Assembly (NCBI GenBank): GCA_016178725.1
Contig: JACOSV010000084.1
Span: forward strand, 1 to 55,204
Origin: Candidatus Eiseniibacteriota bacterium
GTDB lineage: Bacteria; Eisenbacteria; RBG-16-71-46
DNA: 55,204 nucleotides
Direction of reading: 5' to 3'
In this document: positions 7,843 to 16,570 of the stretch, piece by piece
Layout: each line of letters opens with the position of its first letter
Numbering within the stretch: the first letter of the stretch is position 1
The notes under the pieces: generated by a model
Seen by the model: only the letters and a program-made list of their open reading frames with translations
Database searches by the model: none
Told to the model about the DNA's origin: nothing
Program-made: the position numbers and the translations under genes

Positions 7843-9876
7843 CTATGGCCCGAGGCCGACCTGCTCCGCCGGCGGCAGGCGGCGCCCGTTGCGGAACATC
7901 AGCCCGTATGCGCGCAGCTCGTCGCTCTTGTTCACCCACACGTTCAGGTCCTGCTCGTACTCGGCCGAGATGTTTGCGAGCCAGTAGGGGCGATTGTCGG
8001 CGAGCCACAGGCGCTCGTGCTCGGTCTTGAGCTCCGCCGACGTCTGCCGGCACTGCGCGAGCACATCGAGGATCTGGCCGACCAGCGCCACGACCTGGTT
8101 CGATCGCTCCTTCACATCCTGCGCCGCGAGCGCCTGCCCGTACAGCTCGCGCAGCCGCTTGCCCGCGATCGCGCGCTCGCCGATCGCATGCAGCCTTCGC
8201 GCCGCGAACGCGTATGTGTCGAGCACGTCGGCGTTGCGCGTGCTCCGCTGCCGCGCGCGCGCGATCAGCTCGAACGCCTCCTCCTCGCCGGCACGCAGCG
8301 GCACGCCGACGGGATCGAGCATCGCGGTCAGCTGGCGGTCGAGATTGCTGCGCGCGGGGTTGAGCCAGAACACCTCGAGCGTCGCATCGCTCGGCCGCGC
8401 CTGCGAGATCAGCGCGTGCGCCGCGTTCATCCGCCGCACGGCCTGCGCCGCCTCGTCGCCGGGATTGCGGAAGAACGCCCAGTCGAACGCGCGCGCGAAG
8501 CGCTCGGGATCGCAGTCGCCGTCCTGCCACGCGGCGGCGGCGCCGTAGAGCGCCGGATACCAGACGAGCCCGAACAGCGCGTCACCGTTGTCGGCCCACG
8601 AGCAGTCGAGCTGGCCGATCGCGCCCGTCTGCTGGCCTTCGCGCGTGAACACGCGGATGTCGGGGATCGCCTGATCGAGGTTCGGGAACAGGCGATTCCA
8701 ATTGTTCACGCCCGGGCAGACGAGGAACTCGACCTTCGCGTTCGCGAACGGCGTGATCCACGGCGCGTACGTGTCGTGGGCGAGATACTCCCAGGTCGCG
8801 ACGACGAAGTCCTTGCCGAGCCGCGGTATCAGCTCGGGGTTCTTGATCGCGACATCGCCCCACACCATCGTGCGCTTGCCGAGCGGCGCGAGCAGATCGT
8901 GCAGCCGGCGGATGTGCTTGAAGTAGGTCGGCGCGAGGCCGGCCGACTGCACGGTCGCGCGCGACTGCCCCATGCCGAGATCGGCGGGCTCGTCGCCGCC
9001 GACGTGAACGAACGGCGCGCTGGTCGCGGGCGCGATCTCGCGATACATCGAGTCGAGCATCGCGTACGTCCCGGCGTTCGCGGGCGAGAGCGTGCCGCTG
9101 CCGTCGGTCTCGGCGAGCGGCTTGTAGCGCTCCCACGCGAGCAGCTTCTGCAGGTGGCCGAGGCTCTGCTGCTCGGCCATCACCGCGACGTGGTACTTGG
9201 CGGCGTACGCGGTGAGCGCCTCGAGCTCGGCCGGCGTGATCGCGCCGCCGAGCGGGGCGATCAACGGCTGGCTGCGATACGCGAACGCAGTCTCGAAGTA
9301 GAGCGCGTAGAGGTTGATCTTGTACTCGGCGGCGATCCGCACGCGGCGGTCGAGCGTCTCGAGCGTCGGCACCGGGCCGCGGCTCACGTCGTCCTGCAGC
9401 CCGCGCCAGCGGAGCGCAGGGCGATCGGCGATGGTCGCGGCGGGGATGCCGTCGGCGTGCACCATCTGCCGCAGGGTCTGGACGCCGTAGAAGACGCCGG
9501 CCGCGGTGCGGGCCGTGATGCGGATCGCGCCGGGCTTGACCTCGATACGATAGCCCTCGTCGCCGGCGTCGGCGAGTGACGCGTCGCGGCCGAGGACGAT
9601 GTCGCCGCTCGCGCCTTGCGCGAGCCGCACGCGCGCGGCACTCGCGCTCTCGATCTCGTCCTTGAGCAATCCGGCGGCGAATACGTCGTCGCGATCCCCG
9701 GACGTGGCGATCGTCAGGTCGCCGCGCAGCGCGAACGCGCCGTCACCGAGCGTGAGCGAGCGCGGCGCGGGAACGATGCGGAGATCGGCGCCGCGCGCCA
9801 CCGCGGGCGCGTGTGCGGGTCCGCTCGCGACGGCCGCGGAGACGAGCGCCGCGGTCAGCAGTGGGAGGCCGATCAT
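7843..9876 (-). CDS. Beta-N-acetylhexosaminidase (GH20 family), secreted
   Basis: 677 residues with an N-terminal signal peptide (LLTAALVSAAVASG), a GH20b-type domain (~30-150, ending GVFYGVQTLRQ) and a TIM-barrel GH20 catalytic domain containing HVGGDE at 291-296. The Asp-Glu pair there is the conserved catalytic dyad for substrate-assisted hydrolysis of terminal N-acetylhexosamine. A long helical C-terminal region (~480-677) follows. It acts outside the cytoplasm on GlcNAc- or GalNAc-containing glycans such as chitin oligomers, muropeptide sugars or an envelope polysaccharide. It starts divergently from the membrane protein at 9944. Confidence 0.88.
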   Translation of the reverse strand: MIGLPLLTAALVSAAVASGPAHAPAVARGADLRIVPAPRSLTLGDGAFALRGDLTIATSGDRDDVFAAGLLKDEIESASAARVRLAQGASGDIVLGRDASLADAGDEGYRIEVKPGAIRITARTAAGVFYGVQTLRQMVHADGIPAATIADRPALRWRGLQDDVSRGPVPTLETLDRRVRIAAEYKINLYALYFETAFAYRSQPLIAPLGGAITPAELEALTAYAAKYHVAVMAEQQSLGHLQKLLAWERYKPLAETDGSGTLSPANAGTYAMLDSMYREIAPATSAPFVHVGGDEPADLGMGQSRATVQSAGLAPTYFKHIRRLHDLLAPLGKRTMVWGDVAIKNPELIPRLGKDFVVATWEYLAHDTYAPWITPFANAKVEFLVCPGVNNWNRLFPNLDQAIPDIRVFTREGQQTGAIGQLDCSWADNGDALFGLVWYPALYGAAAAWQDGDCDPERFARAFDWAFFRNPGDEAAQAVRRMNAAHALISQARPSDATLEVFWLNPARSNLDRQLTAMLDPVGVPLRAGEEEAFELIARARQRSTRNADVLDTYAFAARRLHAIGERAIAGKRLRELYGQALAAQDVKERSNQVVALVGQILDVLAQCRQTSAELKTEHERLWLADNRPYWLANISAEYEQDLNVWVNKSDELRAYGLMFRNGRRLPPAEQVGLGP

Positions 9877-9943
9877 GAGCGGCGGACTCTATCACCTGCG
9901 GCATTGCCCGTGGTGAAGACGACGCGTAGCATTCACCGCTTCG

Positions 9944-12019
9944 ATGGTCGCTCGACGCCGCAGCTCCCGAAACAGACCGAAGGCCGCTGCGGGGACCGCG
10001 CCCGCACGGAACGTCGCGCTGCCACCCGCCGCGGTGCTCGGTCTGATCCTCCTCGGCGCTGCGATCCTCCACGGCGCGGCGCTCCGGCTCCCGTTCTTCG
10101 CCGACGACTTCCTGTTCCTCGAGACCGTGCGCGGCCGCGGACTCTTCGCGGCGCTCGCCGCGCCCGATCCGATCGGCAACTTCTTCCGCCCGGTCGGCCG
10201 CCAGCTCTACTTCTGGCTGATCGGCCACGCGAGCCACGAGTCGCCGCTCGTCTTCCACGCCGCGAACCTCGCCCTGTTCCTCGTCGTCGTCGCGCTCGTG
10301 TTCGCGATCGCGCGCCGACTCGCGGGGACGACGGCCGCGGCGTTCGCCGCCGGGTTCATCGCGCTCCACTACGCGGCGGACGTTCCGGTTCGTTGGGTCT
10401 CGGGGAGCCAGGAGTTGATCGCGGCGGCCGGCGCGCTCGGCGCGATCGCGCTCACGCTCGCGGGCCGGCGGTTCGCCGCCGCCGCCGCGCTGCTGATCGC
10501 GCTGCTCTCCAAGGAGAGCGTGGCGCTGACGCCGGTGATCGCGATGGTCGCGGCGCGCGAGCCGGGCGAGCCGTGGCGGCGCTCGGCGACGCGCGTGTGG
10601 CCGCTCGCGGTCGCGGTCGCGGTGTGGGCGGCGCTGTGGATCGCGACGCTCTCGCGCCGGCCGGCGCTCGGCGGTTCGCTCGGCCTCGAGCCGTGGGGCG
10701 CGGTCGCGGTGCTCGCTCACCTGATGCACGTCGCGATCGGGCTCGAGTGGCGCGGCGCGTTGCAGGCCGTGGGCCGCGCCGTGCCGCCGTTCCTGCCGCT
10801 GATCCCGATCGCGATCGCGCTGATCGTGGTCGGGCGGGCGCCGCGATCGGCCGACCGGCGCGGCGTCTACACGACGGCGCTCGTCTGGGCGCTCGCCGGC
10901 GTCGCCCCGCTGGTCGCGGTTGCGTCGTTCTGGAGCGCCTACTTCTATCTCTTCGCGCTGTGCGGTGTCGCACTCGGGCTCGGCGCGCTCGTCGCGCGCT
11001 GGCCGCGCTGGGCCGCGGTCGCGCTGCTCGCCCTCCTCGCCACCGGATCGCAGAGTGGCCGCGCGAGCGCCGAGTTCGCGACCGGCCGCGGCGCATGGAA
11101 CATGCAGTCGCGCATCAACCGGCTCTACCTCGACCGCGCGATGGTGCGCATCACGCGCTACGTGACCGCGCTCCGGCGCGCGCACGCCGACGTGCCGCCT
11201 CGCACGACGTTCTTCTTCGGCGGCGTGCCGTCGTTCGTCGCGTGGCAGACCGGCGACGGCCCGATCGTGCGCTGGGCGTATCGCGACACGACGCTGCGCT
11301 CGTACTACCAGAGCGATTTCACGCTCGCTCGCGCGCGCCGCGGGCCGACGCTCTTCTTCAGCGTCTACGACGACTCGATGACCGAGGTGGTGCAGTCGGC
11401 CGGCGACCTGCGCGGGATCGCGATGAACACGCTGCTCAACGACAAGTTCGACGCCACCGACGACGTGCTCACGTACATGAACGAGCGCGGCGCGCCGTCC
11501 GTCGCCGGCGAGTACTTCCTCGCGTGGGTCAAGTGGGCGCGCGGCGACTCCAGCGCTGCGCGGGCGCTGCTCATGCAGGCGCAGGTGCGGCTCGAGCGCG
11601 GTCCGACGCCCGAGGCCGCAGCGGCGCACGCGCGTGCCGCCGCAGGCGACACCGTGGGCGCGATGGTGGCGCTCCAGAAGGCGATCGTCGCGCACGGCCT
11701 CGATCCCGCGATCCACTCCGAGCTCTGCGAGCTCCTGCTGCACCGCAATCCGGACGATTCGCAGGCGCGCGTCGAGGCGCTCGCGTATCGCGCGCTCGCG
11801 CCGGGCGACACGAACGCGTGGATCCGCTGGGGGCTGCTGCAGGCGCACGACGCGCGCTACTCGCACGCGCTCGAGTCGCTGCAGCGCTCGCTCGATCTCG
11901 GCGGGCTCCCGCCGATGACGCAGTCCCAGGTGCGCGACCTGATGCACGAGCTGCGACGCGCGTCGCCGGGCGGCGATCTGGTGCAGCGGGCGCTGTCGAT
12001 GACGCCCCGCGCGCCTTGA
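9944..12019 (+). CDS. Multi-pass membrane glycosyltransferase-like protein (GT-C/PMT type) with TPR-like tail
   Basis: 691 residues. After a basic N-terminus come about ten hydrophobic segments to roughly residue 370. The first extracytoplasmic loop carries FFADDFLFLETV, which resembles the Asp-Asp or Asp-Glu motif of GT-C (PMT/ArnT-like) lipid-sugar glycosyltransferases. The last ~300 residues are soluble and include Ala-rich helical pairs (ARALLMQAQVRLERGPTPEA and later) resembling tetratricopeptide repeats. This architecture is common in uncharacterised membrane proteins of high-GC environmental bacteria. The substrate is unknown. Confidence 0.6.
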   Translation: MVARRRSSRNRPKAAAGTAPARNVALPPAAVLGLILLGAAILHGAALRLPFFADDFLFLETVRGRGLFAALAAPDPIGNFFRPVGRQLYFWLIGHASHESPLVFHAANLALFLVVVALVFAIARRLAGTTAAAFAAGFIALHYAADVPVRWVSGSQELIAAAGALGAIALTLAGRRFAAAAALLIALLSKESVALTPVIAMVAAREPGEPWRRSATRVWPLAVAVAVWAALWIATLSRRPALGGSLGLEPWGAVAVLAHLMHVAIGLEWRGALQAVGRAVPPFLPLIPIAIALIVVGRAPRSADRRGVYTTALVWALAGVAPLVAVASFWSAYFYLFALCGVALGLGALVARWPRWAAVALLALLATGSQSGRASAEFATGRGAWNMQSRINRLYLDRAMVRITRYVTALRRAHADVPPRTTFFFGGVPSFVAWQTGDGPIVRWAYRDTTLRSYYQSDFTLARARRGPTLFFSVYDDSMTEVVQSAGDLRGIAMNTLLNDKFDATDDVLTYMNERGAPSVAGEYFLAWVKWARGDSSAARALLMQAQVRLERGPTPEAAAAHARAAAGDTVGAMVALQKAIVAHGLDPAIHSELCELLLHRNPDDSQARVEALAYRALAPGDTNAWIRWGLLQAHDARYSHALESLQRSLDLGGLPPMTQSQVRDLMHELRRASPGGDLVQRALSMTPRAP

Positions 12020-12045
12020 CGGGGCGCGGCGGCGGAGGCTATAAG
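12016..12045 (+). promoter_or_regulatory. Sigma-70-type promoter of tRNA-Ala
   Basis: TTGACG at 12016-12021, an 18-bp spacer and TATAAG at 12040-12045, ending 24 bp before the tRNA-Ala gene. This is the closest match to the sigma-70 consensus in the window. It overlaps the last codons of the membrane protein gene. Confidence 0.75.
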
Positions 12046-12069
12046 GACGGGCCGCGAACCCTCTTCGGT

Positions 12070-12145
12070 GGGGCTGTAGCTCAGTTGGGAGAGCGCCTGA
12101 CTGGCAGTCAGGAGGTCGACGGTTCGATCCCGTTCAGCTCCACCA
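12070..12145 (+). tRNA. tRNA-Ala (GGC)
   Basis: A 76-nt cloverleaf: acceptor GGGGCTG pairs with CAGCTCC (one G-U), the D-arm is AGCTCAGTTGGGAGAGC, the anticodon stem-loop is CCTGA-CTGGCAG-TCAGG with anticodon GGC, the T-arm contains GGTTCGATCC, and CCA is encoded. Confidence 0.97.
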
Positions 12146-12283
12146 CTTTCCTCTCGCGGTCTGACTCCACTCTGACTCGAGCGAAGCGAAGTCCCGCTCG
12201 TCACTGAAGGAGCGCCGCGTTGAGCGCGCGAGCCTCGGGGTATAGAGTTGTGGCCCCCACAGTGAACCGGGGGGAGGAAGACC

Positions 12284-12700
12284 ATGCGAAACAGGGCTTG
12301 GCCGAGTGCGGTCTGCTTGCTCGTGTTGGTGCTTGGCGCGGGGGGATGCCGGAAGTACATCACCCATCCGATCTACCAGCGTCCGGTCATCTCATCGGTC
12401 GTTGCGTTTCCCACGGTCCTCGGCCCGGGCGATTCGACGATGATCACCGTCTCCGCGACGGATCCCGACGGCGATTCCCTGGTCTACGACTGGGAGCCCT
12501 ACAACGGGCTGATCGTCAAGGGCAGCACGAGCACAAATGCCGGGGACAACTTCATCTACAACACCTACAGCGCGTCGAGAGTCTTCTATCGTTCGCCAGC
12601 TTGGCCGTACCCCAACGACACCGCCTTCGTGTGGTGTACCGCGAGGGACCAGAAGGGTGGCAGCGACAGTCGGCAGATCCTGATCTTCTACAAGAACTGA
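12284..12700 (+). CDS. Small lipoprotein with Ig/PKD-like domain
   Basis: 138 residues. The N-terminus is a lipoprotein signal (LLVLVLGAGGC, with the lipobox Cys at about residue 22), so the mature protein is lipid-anchored. The rest contains ITVSATDPDGDSLVYDWEP, the typical strand pattern of PKD/cadherin-like Ig-fold domains. GGGGGAGGAAG lies just upstream of the ATG. It probably shares a transcript with the outer-membrane protein that follows 29 bp later. Its function beyond a surface or periplasmic role is unknown. Confidence 0.75.
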   Translation: MRNRAWPSAVCLLVLVLGAGGCRKYITHPIYQRPVISSVVAFPTVLGPGDSTMITVSATDPDGDSLVYDWEPYNGLIVKGSTSTNAGDNFIYNTYSASRVFYRSPAWPYPNDTAFVWCTARDQKGGSDSRQILIFYKN

Positions 12701-12729
12701 TCCTGGGAGCCGTGTCCGTTGGAGGACTG

Positions 12730-13392
12730 ATGACATCGGCCAAGGTTCTGATGCTGACCTTCGCATGCCTTGCCTTCGCGGCTCCTGCCGAGGCCGGGGT
12801 CGGGGCCACCTCGTTCGGGGCACAGATGAACTTCCCAGTGCCCGCACGCGACATCGGCGACACGCAACTTGGTATGGACGTCGGCGTGACGCTCACCAGG
12901 ATGGAGTACGCGTACGTCGGCGTCGGCGCGGATCTGATCTATCACTACTGGCCCGCTTCGGCGGGATACGAGGCGGCGTTCGATCGTTACTTGGGGAGCA
13001 CCCGCTTCGAGGCCCTCGACGGTTCCACGTGGGCCTTCACGGCACTCCAAGTCACGGGTCATGTGAAGTTCGTGGCTCCGTCAGGCCTACGCTGCACTCC
13101 CTGGGTACAGGTCGGCGCGGGCGGCTATGGGTTGAATCGAAACCTCGACGAGCGGAGACCGGTGGGCACCTATGCTTGGGTTATGGGGCCCGGGCTGGGC
13201 AACATCTCGATCGTGCCCGGCGGGTACGGCGAGGTCGGCCTCGACTTTCACGCTTCCTCACGGGTGGTGCTGGGCCTGGATGCGACATTCCAGTACGTGC
13301 GGTCCCGCGACACGAGCTGGACCGGAGTGAACGACTTGCCGGACTTCTCCGCCTTCACGGTCGGCACGCACGTGCTGTTTGGGTGGGAGTAG
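12730..13392 (+). CDS. Outer-membrane beta-barrel protein, hypothetical
   Basis: 220 residues from ATG 12730, which has GGAGG at 12721-12725; an upstream in-frame ATG at 12220 would cover the whole lipoprotein gene in another frame. It has a signal peptide (VLMLTFACLAFAAPAEA) followed by alternating, aromatic-rich strands ending in FTVGTHVLFGWE, a pattern of small outer-membrane barrels of the OmpA/OmpW-like size class. I cannot assign a specific family. It likely forms an operon with the preceding lipoprotein. Confidence 0.65.
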   Translation: MTSAKVLMLTFACLAFAAPAEAGVGATSFGAQMNFPVPARDIGDTQLGMDVGVTLTRMEYAYVGVGADLIYHYWPASAGYEAAFDRYLGSTRFEALDGSTWAFTALQVTGHVKFVAPSGLRCTPWVQVGAGGYGLNRNLDERRPVGTYAWVMGPGLGNISIVPGGYGEVGLDFHASSRVVLGLDATFQYVRSRDTSWTGVNDLPDFSAFTVGTHVLFGWE

Positions 13393-13406
13393 AGCCGCGC
13401 GGCGAC

Positions 13407-15684
13407 TCACCGCGACACGACCTCGATCGCTTTCTCCAGTTGTTCATCGCGGCCCGCTGCGATACCCGCGATCGTCGGGGACACGGGTACGGTGGGTAAG
13501 ATGCCGACGCCGTGATGGCGCGACCCGTCGTGCTTGAGCACCTTCATGCCCGTGAAGCCCACGTCGTATCCCCCCGGAAGATGCTGCGTCGCCACGTTGC
13601 CATTGGTCCCTGCCGTGGGCTCACCCACCAGCTCCGCGAGCCGGTAGTGCTCGACCATGCCGAGATACGTCTCGGCGTAACTGATCGCGCGGCCATCAAT
13701 CAGGAACGCGGCGCGAGCCCGGATGCGGGGGGGACGCGGGCTGAACGGGCCAGTTCGAGAACTCGAATGACATCTCTCGATGGTCCGGCCGCGTGATTAC
13801 TGGAATGTTCCAGCGCGCGGACGTGATGGTCGAATCGATCAGGTGGGCAAGCACGATCGGCGAGAGCCGGCTAGGATATCCGCGCAAGTCGAAGATGACT
13901 CCCTTCGCTTCCACGATGCGTGGCAGGGCCCGCTGGAAGTCGGCATCGGTGATGCGGTCGAGATCGAGGTACATCACATTCGGTCGGATCTCCGCGACAC
14001 TGTCGGGCCGCGGCGACTTCATGAGCGCCCCCCAGCGGCGCGGCACCCATGCTCGAGACATGACGCCCGCGGGCGAGCGGAGGTCGACCGCGACCGTGTC
14101 CACGCCGGGCAGGACCTGGAGCGCCTCCGCCACGCGGACACGCAGCCACTGCGGTGTGGCGGCGCACTTGATCGCCTCCGCCTCCTTCACCCACGCCGAC
14201 ACGGGCCGGCCCTGGATCGCGGTCACAACATCTCCGGGATGCACGCGATCCGCGATGGTTGAATCCGCATGCACCACGACCAACTGTCCCTCGGCGAAGG
14301 TCCAGAATAACGGCATGGGCCTGGGGTCGCCGTAGGGCGAGTTCACGCTGCCATGACCGTCGTGCAGCTGCGCGACCAGGCGGCGAAGCGTCGTCTCGAA
14401 GGATGCGCCGTCGTGATCCATGGCCGCGCGGCGCAGCGTCAGGGGCAGTTGCGCGGGCCAATCTGTGTCGACCACGTCGAAGTACGGATAGAAGTGCTGG
14501 GCGACATTCCAGAACAGGATGAGGTCGGCGAGCCGTGTGTCGCGGTCATTGCCCGAGGGAATCCAGCCATTCGGTCGCCGCGGCGTGAGCTGGGTCGATT
14601 GCCCGCGAGGGAGCGTGCCGCGTTCGTCCGCGTAGAGCGTCATCGGCATCGAGCACCAGACGCCGCCACCGAGGTCGAGATTCACCTCACTCCCGATCGG
14701 GAGAATCGAATCCGCGGGCGCGCCGATCGACTTTGAGATTCGGCGCCCGTAGTAGATGCCGGTGGATGAACCGTCCGCCCAACCGTGATGCCACCAACCT
14801 ACGAGGCGGGCCGGCTGCTCTCCGGGCGGTAGCAGTTCAGATGGCGTCAACGACGACAACGGACGCGTGGAGAGCCGAAGCGTCGGTGCGAGCGGACGGA
14901 AGAGCCCCTCGAGCCTCCTCTCGAGTTCCATCGGCGAGCGGGCGCCCTCTACCTGATCCACGCCGGCGATGACGAAAGAATCCCAGTCCACCGAAGCCGC
15001 CTGGTCACTGGGATGGAAGTACCGGACATAGCCAACGAGCCGCCCGAAAGCGACCAGGTTCTCCGTGCTGCGGTCGGCGAGTGGAGCGGGCGGCCGATCT
15101 CCCTCACCGATCGGGCCCAGCAACTCCAGCGATAGGTCGTCAGCCCACATCGCTCCGCAGGCCTCGAGCGCGCCTCCAAACGCGATGCTGTCCGCGTCCA
15201 ACGCCACGTCGCCGATGATCCGCACTCGCGTCCATTCAGACGACCGAACCGGATGGGCGTCCATGTAATCGTTGAATCCCCCGCGACCGCCGGGACGGAG
15301 CACGCGAGCCCACATTCGGGCCGAGCCCCAATGCGGCTCGGCTCGACTCGGCTCGAAACGAACCCACCCAGAGAGCTGAAAGCGACGGCCGCGGTAGGGC
15401 GTCGCGTCGATCTTGCGACTCAGGGTCCCGAGCTCCCGCGAGAAGAAGGCGATGCTGTCGCGCCGGATTTCCACGCACTGACTGCCGCCGTGGGGTTGCG
15501 CTCCCGTGACGAGCACGCGAAAGCCGCTACGCAAGGCGCCGCCTGCCGACCAGCCCGGCGGCAGCTCACCCGTAGGGCCCTGCTCAAAGTCGAGGTTCGG
15601 GATCTCCGGCGGGCGGGTGGGCACCGCCGCTGAAGCGGAGATCAGCCCCAGTGCCATGAGCAGACCGTGCGACCAGAGGCGCAT
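13407..15684 (-). pseudogene. S41-family (C-terminal processing-like) peptidase, frameshifted
   Basis: From ATG 15684 (GGAGA upstream) the product has a signal peptide, an N-terminal jelly-roll-like domain (~25-190), an Asp/Glu-rich middle, a PDZ-like region (VHPGDVVTAIQGRPVSAW) and the S41 core to LDLDRITDADFQ and FDLRGYPS. It then stops early near 13696. The missing end continues in another frame (FLIDGRAISYAETYLG, then GEPTAGTNGN) to the stop at 13407. That second part holds the region where S41 peptidases carry the catalytic Ser. Removing one C from the C7 tract at 13727-13733 restores a single frame. It is a pseudogene, a phase-variable gene or a sequencing error. Confidence 0.8.
13727..13733 (-). 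repeat. C7 homopolymer at the S41 frameshift
   Basis: Seven G on the plus strand (seven C in the coding strand) coincide exactly with the point where the S41 peptidase changes frame. Six bases would give an uninterrupted protein. Confidence 0.8.
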
Positions 15685-15812
15685 GAGAGCATTCTCCGCG
15701 AGTAGGCCGGCACGATAGCAGGGAGTCTCGCAAGCGCAATTCGAGCCTGACGCGATCGAGGGAGGGACCTTCGCCGGAACCGCGGACCTCGGCGGAGGGT
15801 ACGGCCGAGGCC

Positions 15813-16517
15813 ATGCGTCCTTCTGCACGTAGCGTTTCCGCGGCCGCGCTGATCACGTTGGCGTCGCACCTCTACCCGCCGACGGCGTGCGCCGCCATCC
15901 CCTCCACGGCCAACAGCACGGTCCCAGCCTGCATTCTGCTCGCCGACGCGCGCAGTCCCGCGGCGTGCCAGGTGATCGTCATTCGCGACGCGAACAACAA
16001 TCCGAAGCCCGGCGCGACGGTCACGTTCGATTTCTCGGCGTGCCCGGTCGGAGAGGTCGAGCTGTGCGCGACGCAGCCCGATCAACCGGTGGCGGTCGGC
16101 GGGACGCCGTCACAGCCCGCCACCGTGTCGTGCGGCGGCCGCATGGTCTCCGTGGACACCGACGGGAACGGACAGGTCTGCGTCGCTTTCATCGGGGCGA
16201 CGACGTTGGCGCATGGCCACGGCCCGGCGGCGCGCGATCGCCCCGTGTGCTGCCAGGTCTCCGCCGACACGAAGTTCATGGGCCTGCCGCGGGTCGTTAC
16301 CGTGGCGAGCTATGACCTCAACGGAGACCGAACGATCCTGGCCACGGATCTCGCCGAATGGCTCGCATATGCCGGCGGCGATTTCGGGATCTATCGTTCG
16401 AAAGCCGACTACAACTGCAACGGCAGGGTGGTCTCGAGTGATCTCTCGCTGTGGCTGGCGTGCGCCAGCCTGGGCTTGAGACCGACAGACATCGGCTGCG
16501 ACACGTTCTGCCCGTGA
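15813..16517 (+). CDS. Secreted protein with dockerin-like repeats
   Basis: 234 residues with a signal peptide at the N-terminus, then a Cys-rich Ig/invasin-like domain (ARSPAACQVIVIRDANNNPK, then PGATVTFDFS) and two C-terminal dockerin-type units (DLNGDRTILATDLAEW and DYNCNGRVVSSDLSLW) with the D-x-N-x-D/N calcium-loop pattern and ~25-residue spacing. Type I dockerins bind cohesins in cellulosomes, but dockerin-like pairs also close secreted proteins of many non-cellulolytic bacteria; no cohesin is seen here. It diverges from the S41 gene over 128 bp. Confidence 0.65.
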   Translation: MRPSARSVSAAALITLASHLYPPTACAAIPSTANSTVPACILLADARSPAACQVIVIRDANNNPKPGATVTFDFSACPVGEVELCATQPDQPVAVGGTPSQPATVSCGGRMVSVDTDGNGQVCVAFIGATTLAHGHGPAARDRPVCCQVSADTKFMGLPRVVTVASYDLNGDRTILATDLAEWLAYAGGDFGIYRSKADYNCNGRVVSSDLSLWLACASLGLRPTDIGCDTFCP

Positions 16518-16570
16518 TGTGAAAGACGTCCCTCATCTCGATCGCCGGGACTAGAATGGTCCCGAGATCG

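Noticed and set aside
7544..8530. Minus-strand frame extending the phosphatase-like gene upstream through the tRNA (EWRNWQTRGTQNPVPFTG...)
   Set aside because: This stretch is the translated tRNA-Leu gene, and beyond it an antisense frame of the GH20 gene. The true start is near 7543.
8017..11947. Long opposite-strand frames over the GH20 and membrane-protein genes
   Set aside because: Composition is low complexity (Arg/Ala/Glu/Asp repeats) and motifs are only on the other strand.
12040..12207. Frame containing GAVAQLGERLTGSQEVDG
   Set aside because: It is the translated tRNA-Ala gene attached to an antisense-type frame; not a protein.
15813..16517. Cellulosome component
   Set aside because: Dockerin-like units are present, but no cohesin or glycoside hydrolase scaffold is nearby; such repeats are common in unrelated secreted proteins.
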